Origin: an uncultured Phascolarctobacterium sp.
GTDB lineage: Bacteria > Bacillota > Negativicutes > Acidaminococcales > Acidaminococcaceae
Assembly (NCBI GenBank): GCA_900552855.1
Contig: USBG01000012.1
Coordinates: forward strand, 1 to 21,962
Direction: 5' to 3'
DNA length: 21,962 nucleotides
In this document: piece after piece, positions 6,268 through 15,228 of the stretch
Position numbering within the stretch: the stretch's first letter is position 1
Layout of the letters: every line of letters begins with the position of its first letter
The notes under the pieces: model-generated
Told to the model about the DNA's origin: nothing
Seen by the model: the letters and a program-made list of their open reading frames with translations, nothing else
The model's database searches: none
Translations under genes and position numbers: made by a program

Positions 6268-7407
6268 TTACGCCTTGCCTGTAAAGAGCAGGCTGAGCCA
6301 TTTGCTGCGTTTAAAGAGTTTAGTAAGCAGCATACTCATAGCGAGGGAAAAGACTACCAATAATATATAGGACAGGCTAACCTTTTTGACGGTCATTACA
6401 ATGCCAAATTTATTGTAGAAGCTGCTCATCCAGTCCAAAATCAGAGGATGAACAAAATAAATAAGCATGGAGTTGGCGGATAGCATAGTTATACCGCCAA
6501 GAATCTTGCTCCATAAGCCGCCTGCTGCAGCCTTTTCCTCCAGCTTATCAAGTGCCAGGCAAAAGAAAAGAATGGAGGTAATGGTGTAGAGCAGACCCTG
6601 AGAACTGAGCTGATGATAGGTGTTGGCCAAATCCAGCAGACTGTAGCCCTTGTAGGTGTGAGCTTCGTAGCAGCTGCCTACGTCATATATAATAGAAGCA
6701 ATGTAAAGGATGAATATCAAAATACTGTTTTTGCGTAGAATTGTTTGGAAACGCTCCCAGTGCAGTGCTGCCAAGCAGCCACCCATAAAGATAAGCAGGT
6801 AGTGGAGTGGAAGATAGTTAAGACGATAGATGAAAAGGTTTTTAGCAAGAGCGTTCCAATTGCTAACGTCAATACCAGGGTGAGTTGTCCAATAGTTAAA
6901 GGCCAGCTGAAAGCAAAAGAGCAGTGCCAGTCCAAGCTCAATACTATTTTTGTTAATGATTTGCAGCAGTCTGCGCCATATTGGATAGGTGCCATAGAAC
7001 CACAGCAGGATGACCATAAAGTATAAATGGTAGCAGCCAAGGCCAAAGAAGAGAACGAAGGCTAGGTGCAGCGGGTTCCAGCTGATGTAGCCAGGTGGCA
7101 GAATAATCCAAAAATAAAACAGATAGAAGAGTGACCAGGATAAATAGGGAAGTCCTGCACCACGCAGACGCTTTTTCATAAAATCAACATAAGAGAAGTT
7201 GCCTTTGCCACTTAGTAGTGCTTTATCAGTGCAGGCTAAGCCATAGCCAGAGATAAAGAAGAAGGCAGGCACGCTGTAGCGTGACAGGATTTCTAAAACA
7301 ACATAGAGTGTAAAGCTGCCAGGAGCTAAGGCCAAGGAACCAATATGGATGGCGATAACGCCTAGCATACAGATGCCACGAAGATTATCAATAATTGTGT
7401 TACGCAT
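6268..7407 (-). CDS. membrane acyltransferase, acyltransferase-3 family
   Basis: A 379-residue polytopic membrane protein of the acyltransferase-3 (OafA/NolL-like) family, which transfers acetyl or other acyl groups to surface sugars. The N-terminus has the family signature: an arginine in IIDNLRGICML (Arg10) followed by a membrane-embedded histidine in IAIHIGS (His21). Then come RYSVPAFFFISGYGLA and about ten hydrophobic segments, ending with IYFVHPLILDWM and a final helix before a short basic tail. It reads as intact. The start at 7407 is supported by a GAAAGG ribosome site 6-8 bases ahead on the minus strand. It is the only gene on this strand and has no glycan-synthesis neighbours, so its acceptor (cell-wall, capsule or LPS sugar) cannot be named. 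Confidence 0.88.
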   Translation of the reverse strand: MRNTIIDNLRGICMLGVIAIHIGSLALAPGSFTLYVVLEILSRYSVPAFFFISGYGLACTDKALLSGKGNFSYVDFMKKRLRGAGLPYLSWSLFYLFYFWIILPPGYISWNPLHLAFVLFFGLGCYHLYFMVILLWFYGTYPIWRRLLQIINKNSIELGLALLFCFQLAFNYWTTHPGIDVSNWNALAKNLFIYRLNYLPLHYLLIFMGGCLAALHWERFQTILRKNSILIFILYIASIIYDVGSCYEAHTYKGYSLLDLANTYHQLSSQGLLYTITSILFFCLALDKLEEKAAAGGLWSKILGGITMLSANSMLIYFVHPLILDWMSSFYNKFGIVMTVKKVSLSYILLVVFSLAMSMLLTKLFKRSKWLSLLFTGKA

Positions 7408-7444
7408 ATAATACCTTTCTACATTTAATGATGTGCTTTAAAAT

Positions 7445-7490
7445 TTCCGAACGAAGAGAATAGTAGGACGGATATTTCTTCGGAATTATA
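7445..7490 (-). promoter_or_regulatory. possible promoter/operator of the acyltransferase gene
   Basis: On the minus strand a TATAAT (7485-7490) precedes the gene. No good -35 box is present. A 7-bp inverted repeat (ttccgaa 7445-7451, ttcggaa 7479-7485) touches the -10 box and lies in the transcript leader, so it could be a repressor site or an RNA hairpin. Confidence 0.3.
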
Positions 7491-7694
7491 AATTGTGAAA
7501 AAGAACAAAGCTGCTAAGCTTATATTATCATTAGGCTATGGAAATGCTTTTAGTCATAGTCCATAGAAACATAAAATCATTATACTATAGACATCAATAA
7601 AAATGAAGAGAAAAGCATGTGAAGATAGCTTGCTAGCTTTTTTATTCTACAAGCTAATTTTCTAAAAAAAATCTGCAAAATTTACAAGAAAAAT

Positions 7695-7723
7695 TTGACG
7701 TATGGAAAAGCTAGGTGTAAAAT
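7695..7723 (+). promoter_or_regulatory. promoter of the pyrimidine operon
   Basis: TTGACG at 7695-7700, an exact 17-base spacer and TAAAAT at 7718-7723. Transcription would begin near 7730, just ahead of the PyrR hairpin. The 270 bases between this promoter and the acyltransferase start hold no ORF that I can support. Confidence 0.82.
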
Positions 7724-7740
7724 ATAAATGTATAAACTTG

Positions 7741-7774
7741 TACCTTTAAATTAGTCCCGTGAGACTGCAAGGTA
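7741..7774 (+). promoter_or_regulatory. PyrR-binding RNA hairpin (anti-antiterminator)
   Basis: The leader folds as a lower stem tacctt (7741-7746) with aaggta (7769-7774), an internal loop, and an upper stem agtc (7753-7756) with gact (7763-7766). The latter closes the hexaloop CCGTGA, which fits the known PyrR consensus CNGNGA. In Bacillus-type pyr regulation PyrR with bound UMP holds this hairpin, which lets the downstream terminator form. Here cccgtgag (7756-7763) and ggta (7771-7774) can instead pair with taccctcatggg (7805-7816), a plausible antiterminator that would break the terminator. So the operon should be shut off when UMP/UTP is high. Pairings were worked out by hand. Confidence 0.9.
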
Positions 7775-7795
7775 GCGATTGTTTGACTAGCAATG

Positions 7796-7834
7796 GCCTT
7801 CTTGTACCCTCATGGGCGTAAGAAGGCTTTTTTT
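7796..7834 (+). terminator. pyr operon attenuator terminator
   Basis: gccttctt (7796-7803) pairs with aagaaggc (7820-7827), with a further ccc/ggg pairing inside and a tcat loop, followed by seven Ts (7828-7834). Its upstream arm and loop can be sequestered by the PyrR-site bases. The 116 bases from here to pyrB contain only small hairpins and the pyrB ribosome site. Confidence 0.92.
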
Positions 7835-7950
7835 GTGTAAAAACACCCCTGAGAGCCGAACGTTTTCGCAAAAGGTGCAAAAATCATTAGGGAATTATAT
7901 CCCGCTGTTATTCCACATTTTTTACAATATAAATCTAGGAGGTAAGGTTA

Positions 7951-8907
7951 ATGGCTAAAGCAAATGTATCTCTCAGCGGTAGAGATATACTGGATCTGGA
8001 AAGCCTTAGCGTTGAAGAAATCGAACTGGTTTTAAAAACAGCTGAGGAAATGAAGAAGATTATGAAGAGGGATATTAAAAAGGTGCCCTCTCTGCGTGGT
8101 AAATCCATTATCAACTTATTCTATGAGCCTAGCACTCGTACTCGTACTTCCTTCGAGCTGGCTGGCAAATATCTGGGTGCTGACGTTGTAAATATTACAA
8201 CCGGTAACTCCAGCGTAGTAAAAGGCGAATGCCTCCGTGATACTATCCTGACTGTTCAATCCATGGCTTGCGACGCTATTGTTATGCGTCATCCTATTGA
8301 AGGTGCTGCTGCCTATGCTGCTAACGTTGCTGATCCTGTAATCATCAACGCAGGCGATGGTGCGCATGCTCATCCGTCCCAAGGCTTACTTGATATGTTC
8401 ACCCTGCGTGAGCAAGGCAAGGACCTGAAGGGCAAGAAAATGGTAATCCTAGGCGACGTGCTGTACAGCCGTGTAGCTCGTACCAATATTGCTGTTTGGA
8501 ATAAATTTGGCGCTGACGTTCACGTTTGCGGTCCGATGACTTTACTGCCCCATGATATTGAATCCTTGGGCGTAACCGTTCACAAACGTATTGAAGAAGC
8601 TGTTGAAGGTGCTGACGTAATCGACGTACTGCGTATTCAGCTAGAACGTCAAAAGAAAGGCCTGTTCCCCACTACTCGTGAATATGCTCGCATTTTCGGC
8701 CTGAACGAAAATCGCCTGAAGCTTGCTAAACCGGACGTAACCGTTCTCCATCCCGGTCCTATGAACCGTGGCCTGGAAATCTCCTGGGAGGTTGGTTACT
8801 GCGACAACGCTGCTATCCGTACCGAGGTTCAAAACGGCGTAGCAGTTCGTATGGCACTCTTATTCTTGACTTTAACAGGAGGTAAGCACATTGAAAACGT
8901 TGATTAA
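7951..8907 (+). CDS. pyrB: aspartate carbamoyltransferase catalytic chain
   Basis: Joins carbamoyl phosphate and aspartate to N-carbamoylaspartate, the committed step of UMP synthesis. The 318 residues contain the carbamoyl-phosphate site FYEPSTRTRTSFELAG (STRTR at 61-65), the SSVVKGE loop (Lys91), the RHPIEGA motif with His114, GDGAHAHPSQGLLDMFT (His141) and the late HPGPMNRGLEIS. All catalytic residues are present. ATG 7951 follows AGGAGGTAAGG at the usual distance. The N-terminus is about 10 residues longer than in many family members. No pyrI regulatory-chain gene follows, so allosteric control by a linked regulatory subunit is not evident; control is more likely through the leader attenuator. 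First gene of the operon; its end overlaps pyrC by 17 bases. Confidence 0.97.
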   Translation: MAKANVSLSGRDILDLESLSVEEIELVLKTAEEMKKIMKRDIKKVPSLRGKSIINLFYEPSTRTRTSFELAGKYLGADVVNITTGNSSVVKGECLRDTILTVQSMACDAIVMRHPIEGAAAYAANVADPVIINAGDGAHAHPSQGLLDMFTLREQGKDLKGKKMVILGDVLYSRVARTNIAVWNKFGADVHVCGPMTLLPHDIESLGVTVHKRIEEAVEGADVIDVLRIQLERQKKGLFPTTREYARIFGLNENRLKLAKPDVTVLHPGPMNRGLEISWEVGYCDNAAIRTEVQNGVAVRMALLFLTLTGGKHIENVD

Positions 8908-10189
8908 AAATGGTAGGGTAGTTGACCCGAGCCAAGGCTTAGACGCTGTAATGGACGTCCTGGTTGAGGACGGTAAAATAAAGGCAGTTGCTGCGAACAT
9001 CGCTGAAGCTGCTGATGAAGTATTTGACGCTACCGGTCTGGTAGTAACCCCTGGTCTGATTGACGTGCATACCCATATGCGCGAGCCTGGCCTGGAAGCA
9101 AAAGAAGATATTATTTCCGGTACTATGGCTGCTGCTGCTGGCGGTGTAACCACCGTTGCCTGCATGCCTAACACCAAGCCTGTAATTGATAGCTCCATCG
9201 TTATCTCTGGTATTAAAGAGCGTGCTAAGGAAGAATCCTATGCTCACGTAGAGGTTATCGGTGCTATCAGTAAAGGTGAAAACGGCGAAGAGCTGGCTGA
9301 AATGGGCGATATGGCACAAAAGGGTGCTATGGGCTTCTCTGATGACGGCCACTATGTAAAAAGCTCCCGTCTGTTTATGCTGGCAGCTAAATACATCACT
9401 GCCTTTGACAAACCCTTAATCTGCCATGCAATCGATCCTGAGCTGGCTGCTGAAGGTTATATGCATGAAGGCGTTGTTTCCGCACGCATCGGCGTACCTG
9501 GTATCCCCGCTATTTCTGAGGATATTGCTGTAGCTCGTGACTGCATCATTGCTGAATACACCGGCGCTCATGTACATATTGCTCACGTAGCATCTAAGGG
9601 CGCTATCGATATCATTCGTCAAGCTAAGAAAAAAGGCGTAAACGTAACCAGTGAGGTTACTGTTCACCATCTGACCTTGACTGACGAAGCATGTGCAAAC
9701 TATGATTCCTCTGCTCGTGTAAGCCCGCCGCTGCGCAGCATGGACCATGTTGAGGCTATGCGTGCTGCAGTTCTGGATGGCACTGTAGACTGCATCGTTA
9801 CCGACCATGCTCCTCATGCACATGAAGAAAAAGACGTTGAGTTCCGCTATGCTCCCAATGGCTTCTGCGGTTTGGAAACCAGCCTGGGCGTAATGCTGAC
9901 CGACCTGTATCATACCAATATTTTTGACTTGAAGACCATTATCAGCAAAATGAGCTGCGAGCCTGCTAAGCTGTTCAAGCTAGAGGACCGTGGTACCCTG
10001 AAAGAGGGCGCAACCGCTGATATTACTATTATGGACTTAAATAAAGAATGGACTGTTGATAGCTCCAAATTCTATACCCGCGGCAAGTTCACTCCTTACA
10101 ATGGCAAAGAATGCAAGGGTAAGGCTGTAGCAACTATGTTCGAAGGCAAATTTGTTATGAGAGATGGTGTAGTATGCACAAAGAATTAA
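8891..10189 (+). CDS. pyrC: dihydroorotase, class I
   Basis: Cyclises N-carbamoylaspartate to dihydroorotate with a binuclear metal centre. The 432 residues show the amidohydrolase metal motif DVHTHMREPG (His60, His62, Arg64) and GAMGFSDDGHYV. Metal-ligand regions follow at ICHAID and HIAHVAS, and the catalytic-aspartate motif is VTDHAPHAHEEK. The length fits the long class I enzymes. It begins with TTG at 8891, supported by AGGAGGT at 8877-8883; no better start exists because the first conserved residues follow at once. The start lies inside the end of pyrB and the end overlaps carA by 16 bases, so translation is likely coupled on both sides. Nothing is missing. Confidence 0.96.
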   Translation: MKTLIKNGRVVDPSQGLDAVMDVLVEDGKIKAVAANIAEAADEVFDATGLVVTPGLIDVHTHMREPGLEAKEDIISGTMAAAAGGVTTVACMPNTKPVIDSSIVISGIKERAKEESYAHVEVIGAISKGENGEELAEMGDMAQKGAMGFSDDGHYVKSSRLFMLAAKYITAFDKPLICHAIDPELAAEGYMHEGVVSARIGVPGIPAISEDIAVARDCIIAEYTGAHVHIAHVASKGAIDIIRQAKKKGVNVTSEVTVHHLTLTDEACANYDSSARVSPPLRSMDHVEAMRAAVLDGTVDCIVTDHAPHAHEEKDVEFRYAPNGFCGLETSLGVMLTDLYHTNIFDLKTIISKMSCEPAKLFKLEDRGTLKEGATADITIMDLNKEWTVDSSKFYTRGKFTPYNGKECKGKAVATMFEGKFVMRDGVVCTKN

Positions 10190-11253
10190 GAAAAGGCAAA
10201 TTAGTTTTAGCAGACGGCAGTGTTTTTGAAGGCACCCTGTATGGCGGTAAACGCAATGCTGTTGGTGAAGTTGTTTTCACCACTGGCATGTGCGGTTATC
10301 AGGAAACTCTGACCGATCCTTCCTTCTGCGGCCAAATCGTAGTAATGACCTATCCTCTGATTGGTAACTATGGCTGCAATGATATGTTTAATCAAAACCG
10401 ACGCTCCTACTTCCAAGGTATGGTTGTAGGTGAGCTGTGCGATTATCCTGTAAACTGGCGCTGTGAAGAAACCTTGGAGCAATTCCTGGAGCGTCAGGAT
10501 GTGCCTGTAATTGCAGGTATTGATACTCGCGCTATTACTCGTAAAATTCGCAACAACGGTGTTCTGAAGGGTGTAATTGTTCCTGCTGAAATGCCTGAGG
10601 AAGAAGTTCAGGCGCTTTTGAACAGCCCTGACCAACACAACCAGATTGAGGAAGTAACTACTCCCAAAGTTTACGCTTTGGGCTCTGGCAAATATCATGT
10701 AGCTGTACTGGACTTCGGTATTAAGAAAAGCATCATTGATTACCTGCTGTTCTTTGACTGCCGACTGACCGTATTCCCTGCTACTGCAACTGCAGAAGAG
10801 GTTATGGCCTGCAAGCCCGATGGTATTTTCCTGTCCAATGGCCCTGGCGACCCAAAGGATTTCCCATCTGCTATTGATAATATCCGCAAGGTAATGGGTC
10901 ATTGCCCCATGTTTGCAATCTGCATGGGTCATCAGCTGCTGGCTCTCGCTAATGGCCTGGACACCTACAAGATGAAATTTGGTCATCGTGGTGTAAATCA
11001 GCCTGTTAAGGATCTGCACACTGGAAGTATTTCTATTAGTGCTCAAAACCATGGCTATGCTGTAGATGAAAAATCCATGGAGGGCAAGCCTGTTCGTGTT
11101 ACCCATGTTTCTATGAATGATGGAACTATTGAAGGCTTGGAGTATCTGACACATCCGTCCTTCTCCGTACAATACCATCCTGAGGCTAATCCCGGACCTG
11201 GTAAACATGAATATCTCTTTAAGCATTTTATTGATTTGATGGAGGGGCGTTAA
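10174..11253 (+). CDS. carA: carbamoyl-phosphate synthase small (glutaminase) chain
   Basis: The class I glutamine amidotransferase subunit that releases ammonia from glutamine and channels it to CarB. The N-terminal CPSase domain (FEGTLYGG, TGMCGYQETLTDPS, IAGIDTRAITRKIR) is followed by the amidotransferase domain. That domain has FLSNGPGDP, the nucleophile Cys250 in AICMGHQLLALA, and the His335/Glu337 pair in QYHPEANPGP. The 359 residues are the normal length. ATG 10174 lies inside the end of pyrC, with a GAGATGGTG sequence ahead of it. One base separates its stop from carB. Its place inside the pyr operon suggests that this copy serves pyrimidine synthesis and is controlled by PyrR; whether a separate arginine-linked copy exists cannot be seen here. 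Confidence 0.97.
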   Translation: MHKELRKGKLVLADGSVFEGTLYGGKRNAVGEVVFTTGMCGYQETLTDPSFCGQIVVMTYPLIGNYGCNDMFNQNRRSYFQGMVVGELCDYPVNWRCEETLEQFLERQDVPVIAGIDTRAITRKIRNNGVLKGVIVPAEMPEEEVQALLNSPDQHNQIEEVTTPKVYALGSGKYHVAVLDFGIKKSIIDYLLFFDCRLTVFPATATAEEVMACKPDGIFLSNGPGDPKDFPSAIDNIRKVMGHCPMFAICMGHQLLALANGLDTYKMKFGHRGVNQPVKDLHTGSISISAQNHGYAVDEKSMEGKPVRVTHVSMNDGTIEGLEYLTHPSFSVQYHPEANPGPGKHEYLFKHFIDLMEGR

Positions 11254-11254
11254 T

Positions 11255-14200
11255 ATGCCGAAACTTACTGATATAAAAAAGGTTCTCGTAATTGGTTCCG
11301 GCCCTATTATTATCGGTCAGGCTGCTGAATTCGACTATGCTGGTACTCAAGCTTGTCGTGCATTGAAGGAAGAAGGCCTGGAGGTTGTGTTGGTTAACTC
11401 TAACCCTGCAACCATTATGACCGACGTACATATTGCGGACCGCGTTTATGTTGAGCCTATCAACATTGAATTCTTAGAAACTATCATCAAACGTGAACGT
11501 CCTGATTCTTTGCTGGCAACCCTGGGCGGACAAATGGGTCTGAACATGGCTATGGAGCTGGATAAGAGGGGCATTCTGAAAGAATACAACGTACGTCTTC
11601 TGGGCACCCAAATCTCCGCTATTAAACGTGGCGAAGACCGTGAGCTGTTTAAGGAGACTATGGAAAAAATCAACCAACCTATTCCTGAAAGCATCATTGT
11701 TGAGACTATCGAGGCTGCAGTTGATTTCGGTCGCGAAATCGGCTATCCTCTGATTGTTCGTCCGGCTTATACTCTGGGCGGCACTGGCGGCGGCATTGCT
11801 GAGGATGAAGAAACTTTGTACGATATTGTACAAAAGGGCCTTGGCTACAGCCCCATCGGTCAATGTCTGATTGAACGCAGCATTGCTGGCTGGAAGGAAA
11901 TCGAATTCGAGGTTATTCGCGACGCTGCTGATAACTGCATCACCGTTTGCTCTATGGAAAACGTGGACCCTGTAGGCGTACATACCGGTGACTCCATCGT
12001 TGTTGCTCCTGCTCAAACCTTGAATGATAAAGAGTGTCAATTGCTCCGTCAGGCTTCCATCGACATCGTTCGTGAGCTGGGCGTAGTAGGTGGCTGTAAT
12101 GTACAGCTGGCTCTTGATCCCTATTCTGAAAACTACTATGTAATCGAAGTTAACCCCCGTGTAAGCCGCAGCTCTGCTTTAGCATCTAAAGCAACTGGCT
12201 ATCCTATCGCAAAGGTTACCTCCAAGATTGCTGTTGGTTATAACCTGGATGAAATTGAAAACGCTGTAACCAAAACCACCAAGGCGTGCTTTGAGCCTAC
12301 CATTGACTACATCGTTCTGAAATTCCCTCGTTGGCCCTTCGATAAATTTGTAACTGCTGACCGTACTCTGGGCACTCAAATGAAGGCTACCGGTGAAGTA
12401 ATGGCTATTGAACGTAGCTTTGAAGCATCTCTGCTGAAGGCAATTCGTTCCTTGGAAATTGGCCTGACTCATCTGGAAATTCCCGAACTGAAGGCTTTGA
12501 GTGACGAAGAAATTAAAGAACGCCTGCATCGTATTGATGACGAGCGTATCTTTGTAGTAGCAGAGGCACTGCGTCGAGATGTTGCCATTGAAGAAATCTA
12601 TGACGTAACCAAGATTAACCAATGGTTCCTGTACAAGATTAACAACATCGTTAAGATGGAGCGTGCTCTTAAAACTCACGAGCTCACCCCGAGCCTGCTG
12701 CGTAAGGCTAAACAAAAAGGCTTTGCAGACTGCGTAATTGGCGAGCTGGTTGGTAAGGCTGAAATGGAAATCCGCGACCTGCGTAAGGCTAACGGCATTC
12801 TGCCTACCTACAAAATGGTAGATACCTGTGCTGCTGAATTTGAAGCTGCTACTCCGTACTACTACTCCTGCTATGCAACCGAGGATGAGGTTGTAGTTAG
12901 CGACAAGAAGAAGGTTGTAGTTTTAGGCTCCGGTCCTATCCGCATCGGTCAGGGCGTAGAATTTGACTACTGCTCCGTACACTGCGTATGGTCCCTGCGT
13001 GAGATGGGCTATGAAACCATCATCATCAACAACAATCCTGAAACCGTATCCACCGACTTCGATATTTCTGACAAACTGTACTTTGAGCCTCTGACTGTAG
13101 AGGATGTACTCAACGTAATTGATAAAGAACAGCCTGAAGGCGTAATCGTACAATTTGGCGGCCAAACCGCTATCAATCTGGCTGGTCCCTTAAATGCTCT
13201 TGGCGTTAAGGTTCTGGGCTCCAGCGTAGACAGCATTGACCGTGCAGAGGACCGCGAGCGCTTTGAACAGCTGCTGACTGACTGCGATATTCCTCGTCCG
13301 AAAGGACATACCGTATTTGACACCGATGGTGCTTTGAATGCTGCTCATGATGTTGGTTACCCGGTAATGGTTCGTCCTTCCTACGTACTGGGCGGCCGTG
13401 CAATGGAAATCGTATATAACGACGAAGAGCTGAAGCACTATATGTCCAGCGCTGTTAAGGCTTCTAAAGAGCATCCTGTTCTGGTTGACCACTATCTGCA
13501 GGGCACTGAGGTTGAGGTTGACGCTATCTGCGATGGCACAAACGTACTGATTCCTGGTATTATGGAACACGTTGAAAGAGCTGGCGTTCACTCCGGTGAC
13601 TCCATTGCAGTATATCCGCCGCGCAACCTGCCTGAAAGAGTAATCGAAACCATTATTGATTACACCAATAAAATGGCTCTGGGCCTGGAAGTTAAGGGCA
13701 TGATCAACATTCAATACATTGTTCGTGATGAGCAGGTATATGTAATCGAGGTTAACCCCCGTTCCTCCAGAACCGTACCGTTCCTGAGCAAGGTAACTGG
13801 CGTTCCTATGGTTAATGTAGCAACTAAATGTGCAATGGGTGTAAGCCTGATTGAACAAGGCTATGAGCCTGGTCTGCGTCTGTTCCCTGACTACTATGCA
13901 GTAAAAGCTCCTGTATTCTCCTTCAACAAGATGAGCAACGTTGATATCACCTTAGGACCTGAAATGAAATCCACTGGTGAGGTTATGGCTTGCGATTACC
14001 AATACAGCCGTGCACTGTACAAGGCTTGCATCGCTTCCGGTATCCAAGTTCCTAACGAAGGCTCCATCCTGATGACTGTTGCAGACCTTGATAAGCAAGA
14101 GGCTGTTGCTCTGGCAAAAGGCTTTGAGGATCTGGGCTATATTGTAACTGCAACCTCTGGTACTGCTAAGTACCTGATTGAAAACGGCGTAAATGTTCGT

Positions 14201-14464
14201 GTTGCAACTAAGGTTAGCGAAGGCTCTCCCAATATTCTGGACGACATTAAAGCTGGCCGCATCAACATGGTTATTAACACCAGCAATCACGGCCGTGATG
14301 CTGAGCGTGATGGCTTTAAAATCCGTCGCTCCACTGTTGAACATGCAATTGCCTGCCTGACCTCTATGGATACTGCACGTGAGCTGCAACGCGTACTGAA
14401 CGCTATGCGTCGTCGTCGTGTAGGTCGTGTAATTGCTTTACAAGACTTAGCCTTGGAGGACTAA
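11255..14464 (+). CDS. carB: carbamoyl-phosphate synthase large chain
   Basis: Makes carbamoyl phosphate from bicarbonate, ammonia and two ATP. The 1069 residues are full length and show the internal duplication: VIGSGPIIIGQAAEFDYAGT near residue 12 and VLGSGPIRIGQGVEFDY near 557 begin the two halves. Each half has an ATP-grasp domain (RPAYTLGGTGGG in the first, RPSYVLGGRAME in the second) and an EVNPR metal/ATP motif. The last 135 or so residues are an MGS-like allosteric domain (GYIVTATSGTAKYL, MVINTSNHG), where UMP and other effectors bind in known family members. ATG 11255 follows an AGGGGCG site at the carA end. Two bases separate it from pyrK. No damage seen. Confidence 0.98.
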   Translation: MPKLTDIKKVLVIGSGPIIIGQAAEFDYAGTQACRALKEEGLEVVLVNSNPATIMTDVHIADRVYVEPINIEFLETIIKRERPDSLLATLGGQMGLNMAMELDKRGILKEYNVRLLGTQISAIKRGEDRELFKETMEKINQPIPESIIVETIEAAVDFGREIGYPLIVRPAYTLGGTGGGIAEDEETLYDIVQKGLGYSPIGQCLIERSIAGWKEIEFEVIRDAADNCITVCSMENVDPVGVHTGDSIVVAPAQTLNDKECQLLRQASIDIVRELGVVGGCNVQLALDPYSENYYVIEVNPRVSRSSALASKATGYPIAKVTSKIAVGYNLDEIENAVTKTTKACFEPTIDYIVLKFPRWPFDKFVTADRTLGTQMKATGEVMAIERSFEASLLKAIRSLEIGLTHLEIPELKALSDEEIKERLHRIDDERIFVVAEALRRDVAIEEIYDVTKINQWFLYKINNIVKMERALKTHELTPSLLRKAKQKGFADCVIGELVGKAEMEIRDLRKANGILPTYKMVDTCAAEFEAATPYYYSCYATEDEVVVSDKKKVVVLGSGPIRIGQGVEFDYCSVHCVWSLREMGYETIIINNNPETVSTDFDISDKLYFEPLTVEDVLNVIDKEQPEGVIVQFGGQTAINLAGPLNALGVKVLGSSVDSIDRAEDRERFEQLLTDCDIPRPKGHTVFDTDGALNAAHDVGYPVMVRPSYVLGGRAMEIVYNDEELKHYMSSAVKASKEHPVLVDHYLQGTEVEVDAICDGTNVLIPGIMEHVERAGVHSGDSIAVYPPRNLPERVIETIIDYTNKMALGLEVKGMINIQYIVRDEQVYVIEVNPRSSRTVPFLSKVTGVPMVNVATKCAMGVSLIEQGYEPGLRLFPDYYAVKAPVFSFNKMSNVDITLGPEMKSTGEVMACDYQYSRALYKACIASGIQVPNEGSILMTVADLDKQEAVALAKGFEDLGYIVTATSGTAKYLIENGVNVRVATKVSEGSPNILDDIKAGRINMVINTSNHGRDAERDGFKIRRSTVEHAIACLTSMDTARELQRVLNAMRRRRVGRVIALQDLALED

Positions 14465-14466
14465 TT

Positions 14467-15228
14467 ATGTCTAAGACTATCGAAAATGCTAGAGTAATAG
14501 GCCAGCGTGTGCTGAATTGCTCTACCAAGCTTATAGATGTTTACGCTCCTGAAATTGCTAATCAGGCTGTTCCTGGCCAGTTTGTCAATGTTCAGGTTTG
14601 CAAGAACACTGCTCCGCTGCTGCGCCGTCCCTTCGGTGTAGCCGGAGTTAATAAGGAGCAGGGAACCTTCACCATGATTTATCGTATCATTGGTGAAGCA
14701 ACCCATATCTTGGCTGATGTATGCACTGGTGATATTTTGAGCATCGTAGGACCCTTGGGACGTGGTTTTGACATGTCCGCTAAAAAGCCCCTGCTGGTTG
14801 GTGGTGGCTTAGGCTTGGCTCCGCTGATGTTTTTAGCAGAAGGCTTTGGCGAATCCGACATCCTGATGGGTGGTCGTACTGAAAGCGAGCTGTTCTGGAC
14901 TGATTTGTATGCCGGACTTTGTCCCCATGTTTATCTGACTACAGATGATGGCAGTGCAGGAGCTAAAGGTACTGTAATGGCTTTATTGCCTGAGCTGCTG
15001 AAAAATGGTGGCTATGACTGCGTATACGTATGTGGTCCTGTTCCCATGATGCGTGCTGTAGCAAACGCATGTCTGGAATCTGGCGTAAAATGCCAGGTTT
15101 CCTTAGAAAAATATATGGCCTGCGGTCTTGGTGCCTGCCTGTCCTGTGCCTGTGAAGGCATTGGCAAGCGCATTAAGGTTTGCAAGGACGGCCCTGTATT
15201 CTGGGCTGAGGAGGTGGGAGAATGGTAA
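14467..15228 (+). CDS. pyrK: dihydroorotate dehydrogenase B, electron-transfer subunit
   Basis: Carries electrons from the PyrD flavin to NAD+ in the class 1B dihydroorotate dehydrogenase. Landmarks in order: the FAD-binding RRPFGV (53-58), the nucleotide-binding GGGLGLAPL (112-120) and CGPVPMMRA (189-197). A C-terminal 2Fe-2S site uses Cys219, Cys224, Cys227 and Cys239 in ACGLGACLSC...VC. The 253 residues are normal. The ATG at 14467 follows GGAGG at the carB end (14455-14459). The gene overlaps pyrD by 7 bases, as expected for subunits made in equal amounts. Its presence shows that dihydroorotate oxidation is coupled to NAD+, suited to an anaerobic cell. Confidence 0.96.
   Translation: MSKTIENARVIGQRVLNCSTKLIDVYAPEIANQAVPGQFVNVQVCKNTAPLLRRPFGVAGVNKEQGTFTMIYRIIGEATHILADVCTGDILSIVGPLGRGFDMSAKKPLLVGGGLGLAPLMFLAEGFGESDILMGGRTESELFWTDLYAGLCPHVYLTTDDGSAGAKGTVMALLPELLKNGGYDCVYVCGPVPMMRAVANACLESGVKCQVSLEKYMACGLGACLSCACEGIGKRIKVCKDGPVFWAEEVGEW

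Noticed and set aside
7612..7643. Possible terminator (agct repeats followed by a T run) upstream of the pyr promoter
   Set aside because: Only about four base pairs can form next to the Ts and no gene ends there, so it is too weak to list.
7835..7870. A second PyrR-like loop (ctgaga fits CNGNGA) after the attenuator
   Set aside because: The flanking bases do not form the needed upper and lower stems and no second terminator follows.
10207..11226. Long minus-strand open frame opposite carA (339 codons), and similar ones opposite pyrC, carB and pyrD
   Set aside because: They mirror strongly conserved genes on the other strand, have no ribosome sites and no recognisable domains; codon bias of the real genes explains them.
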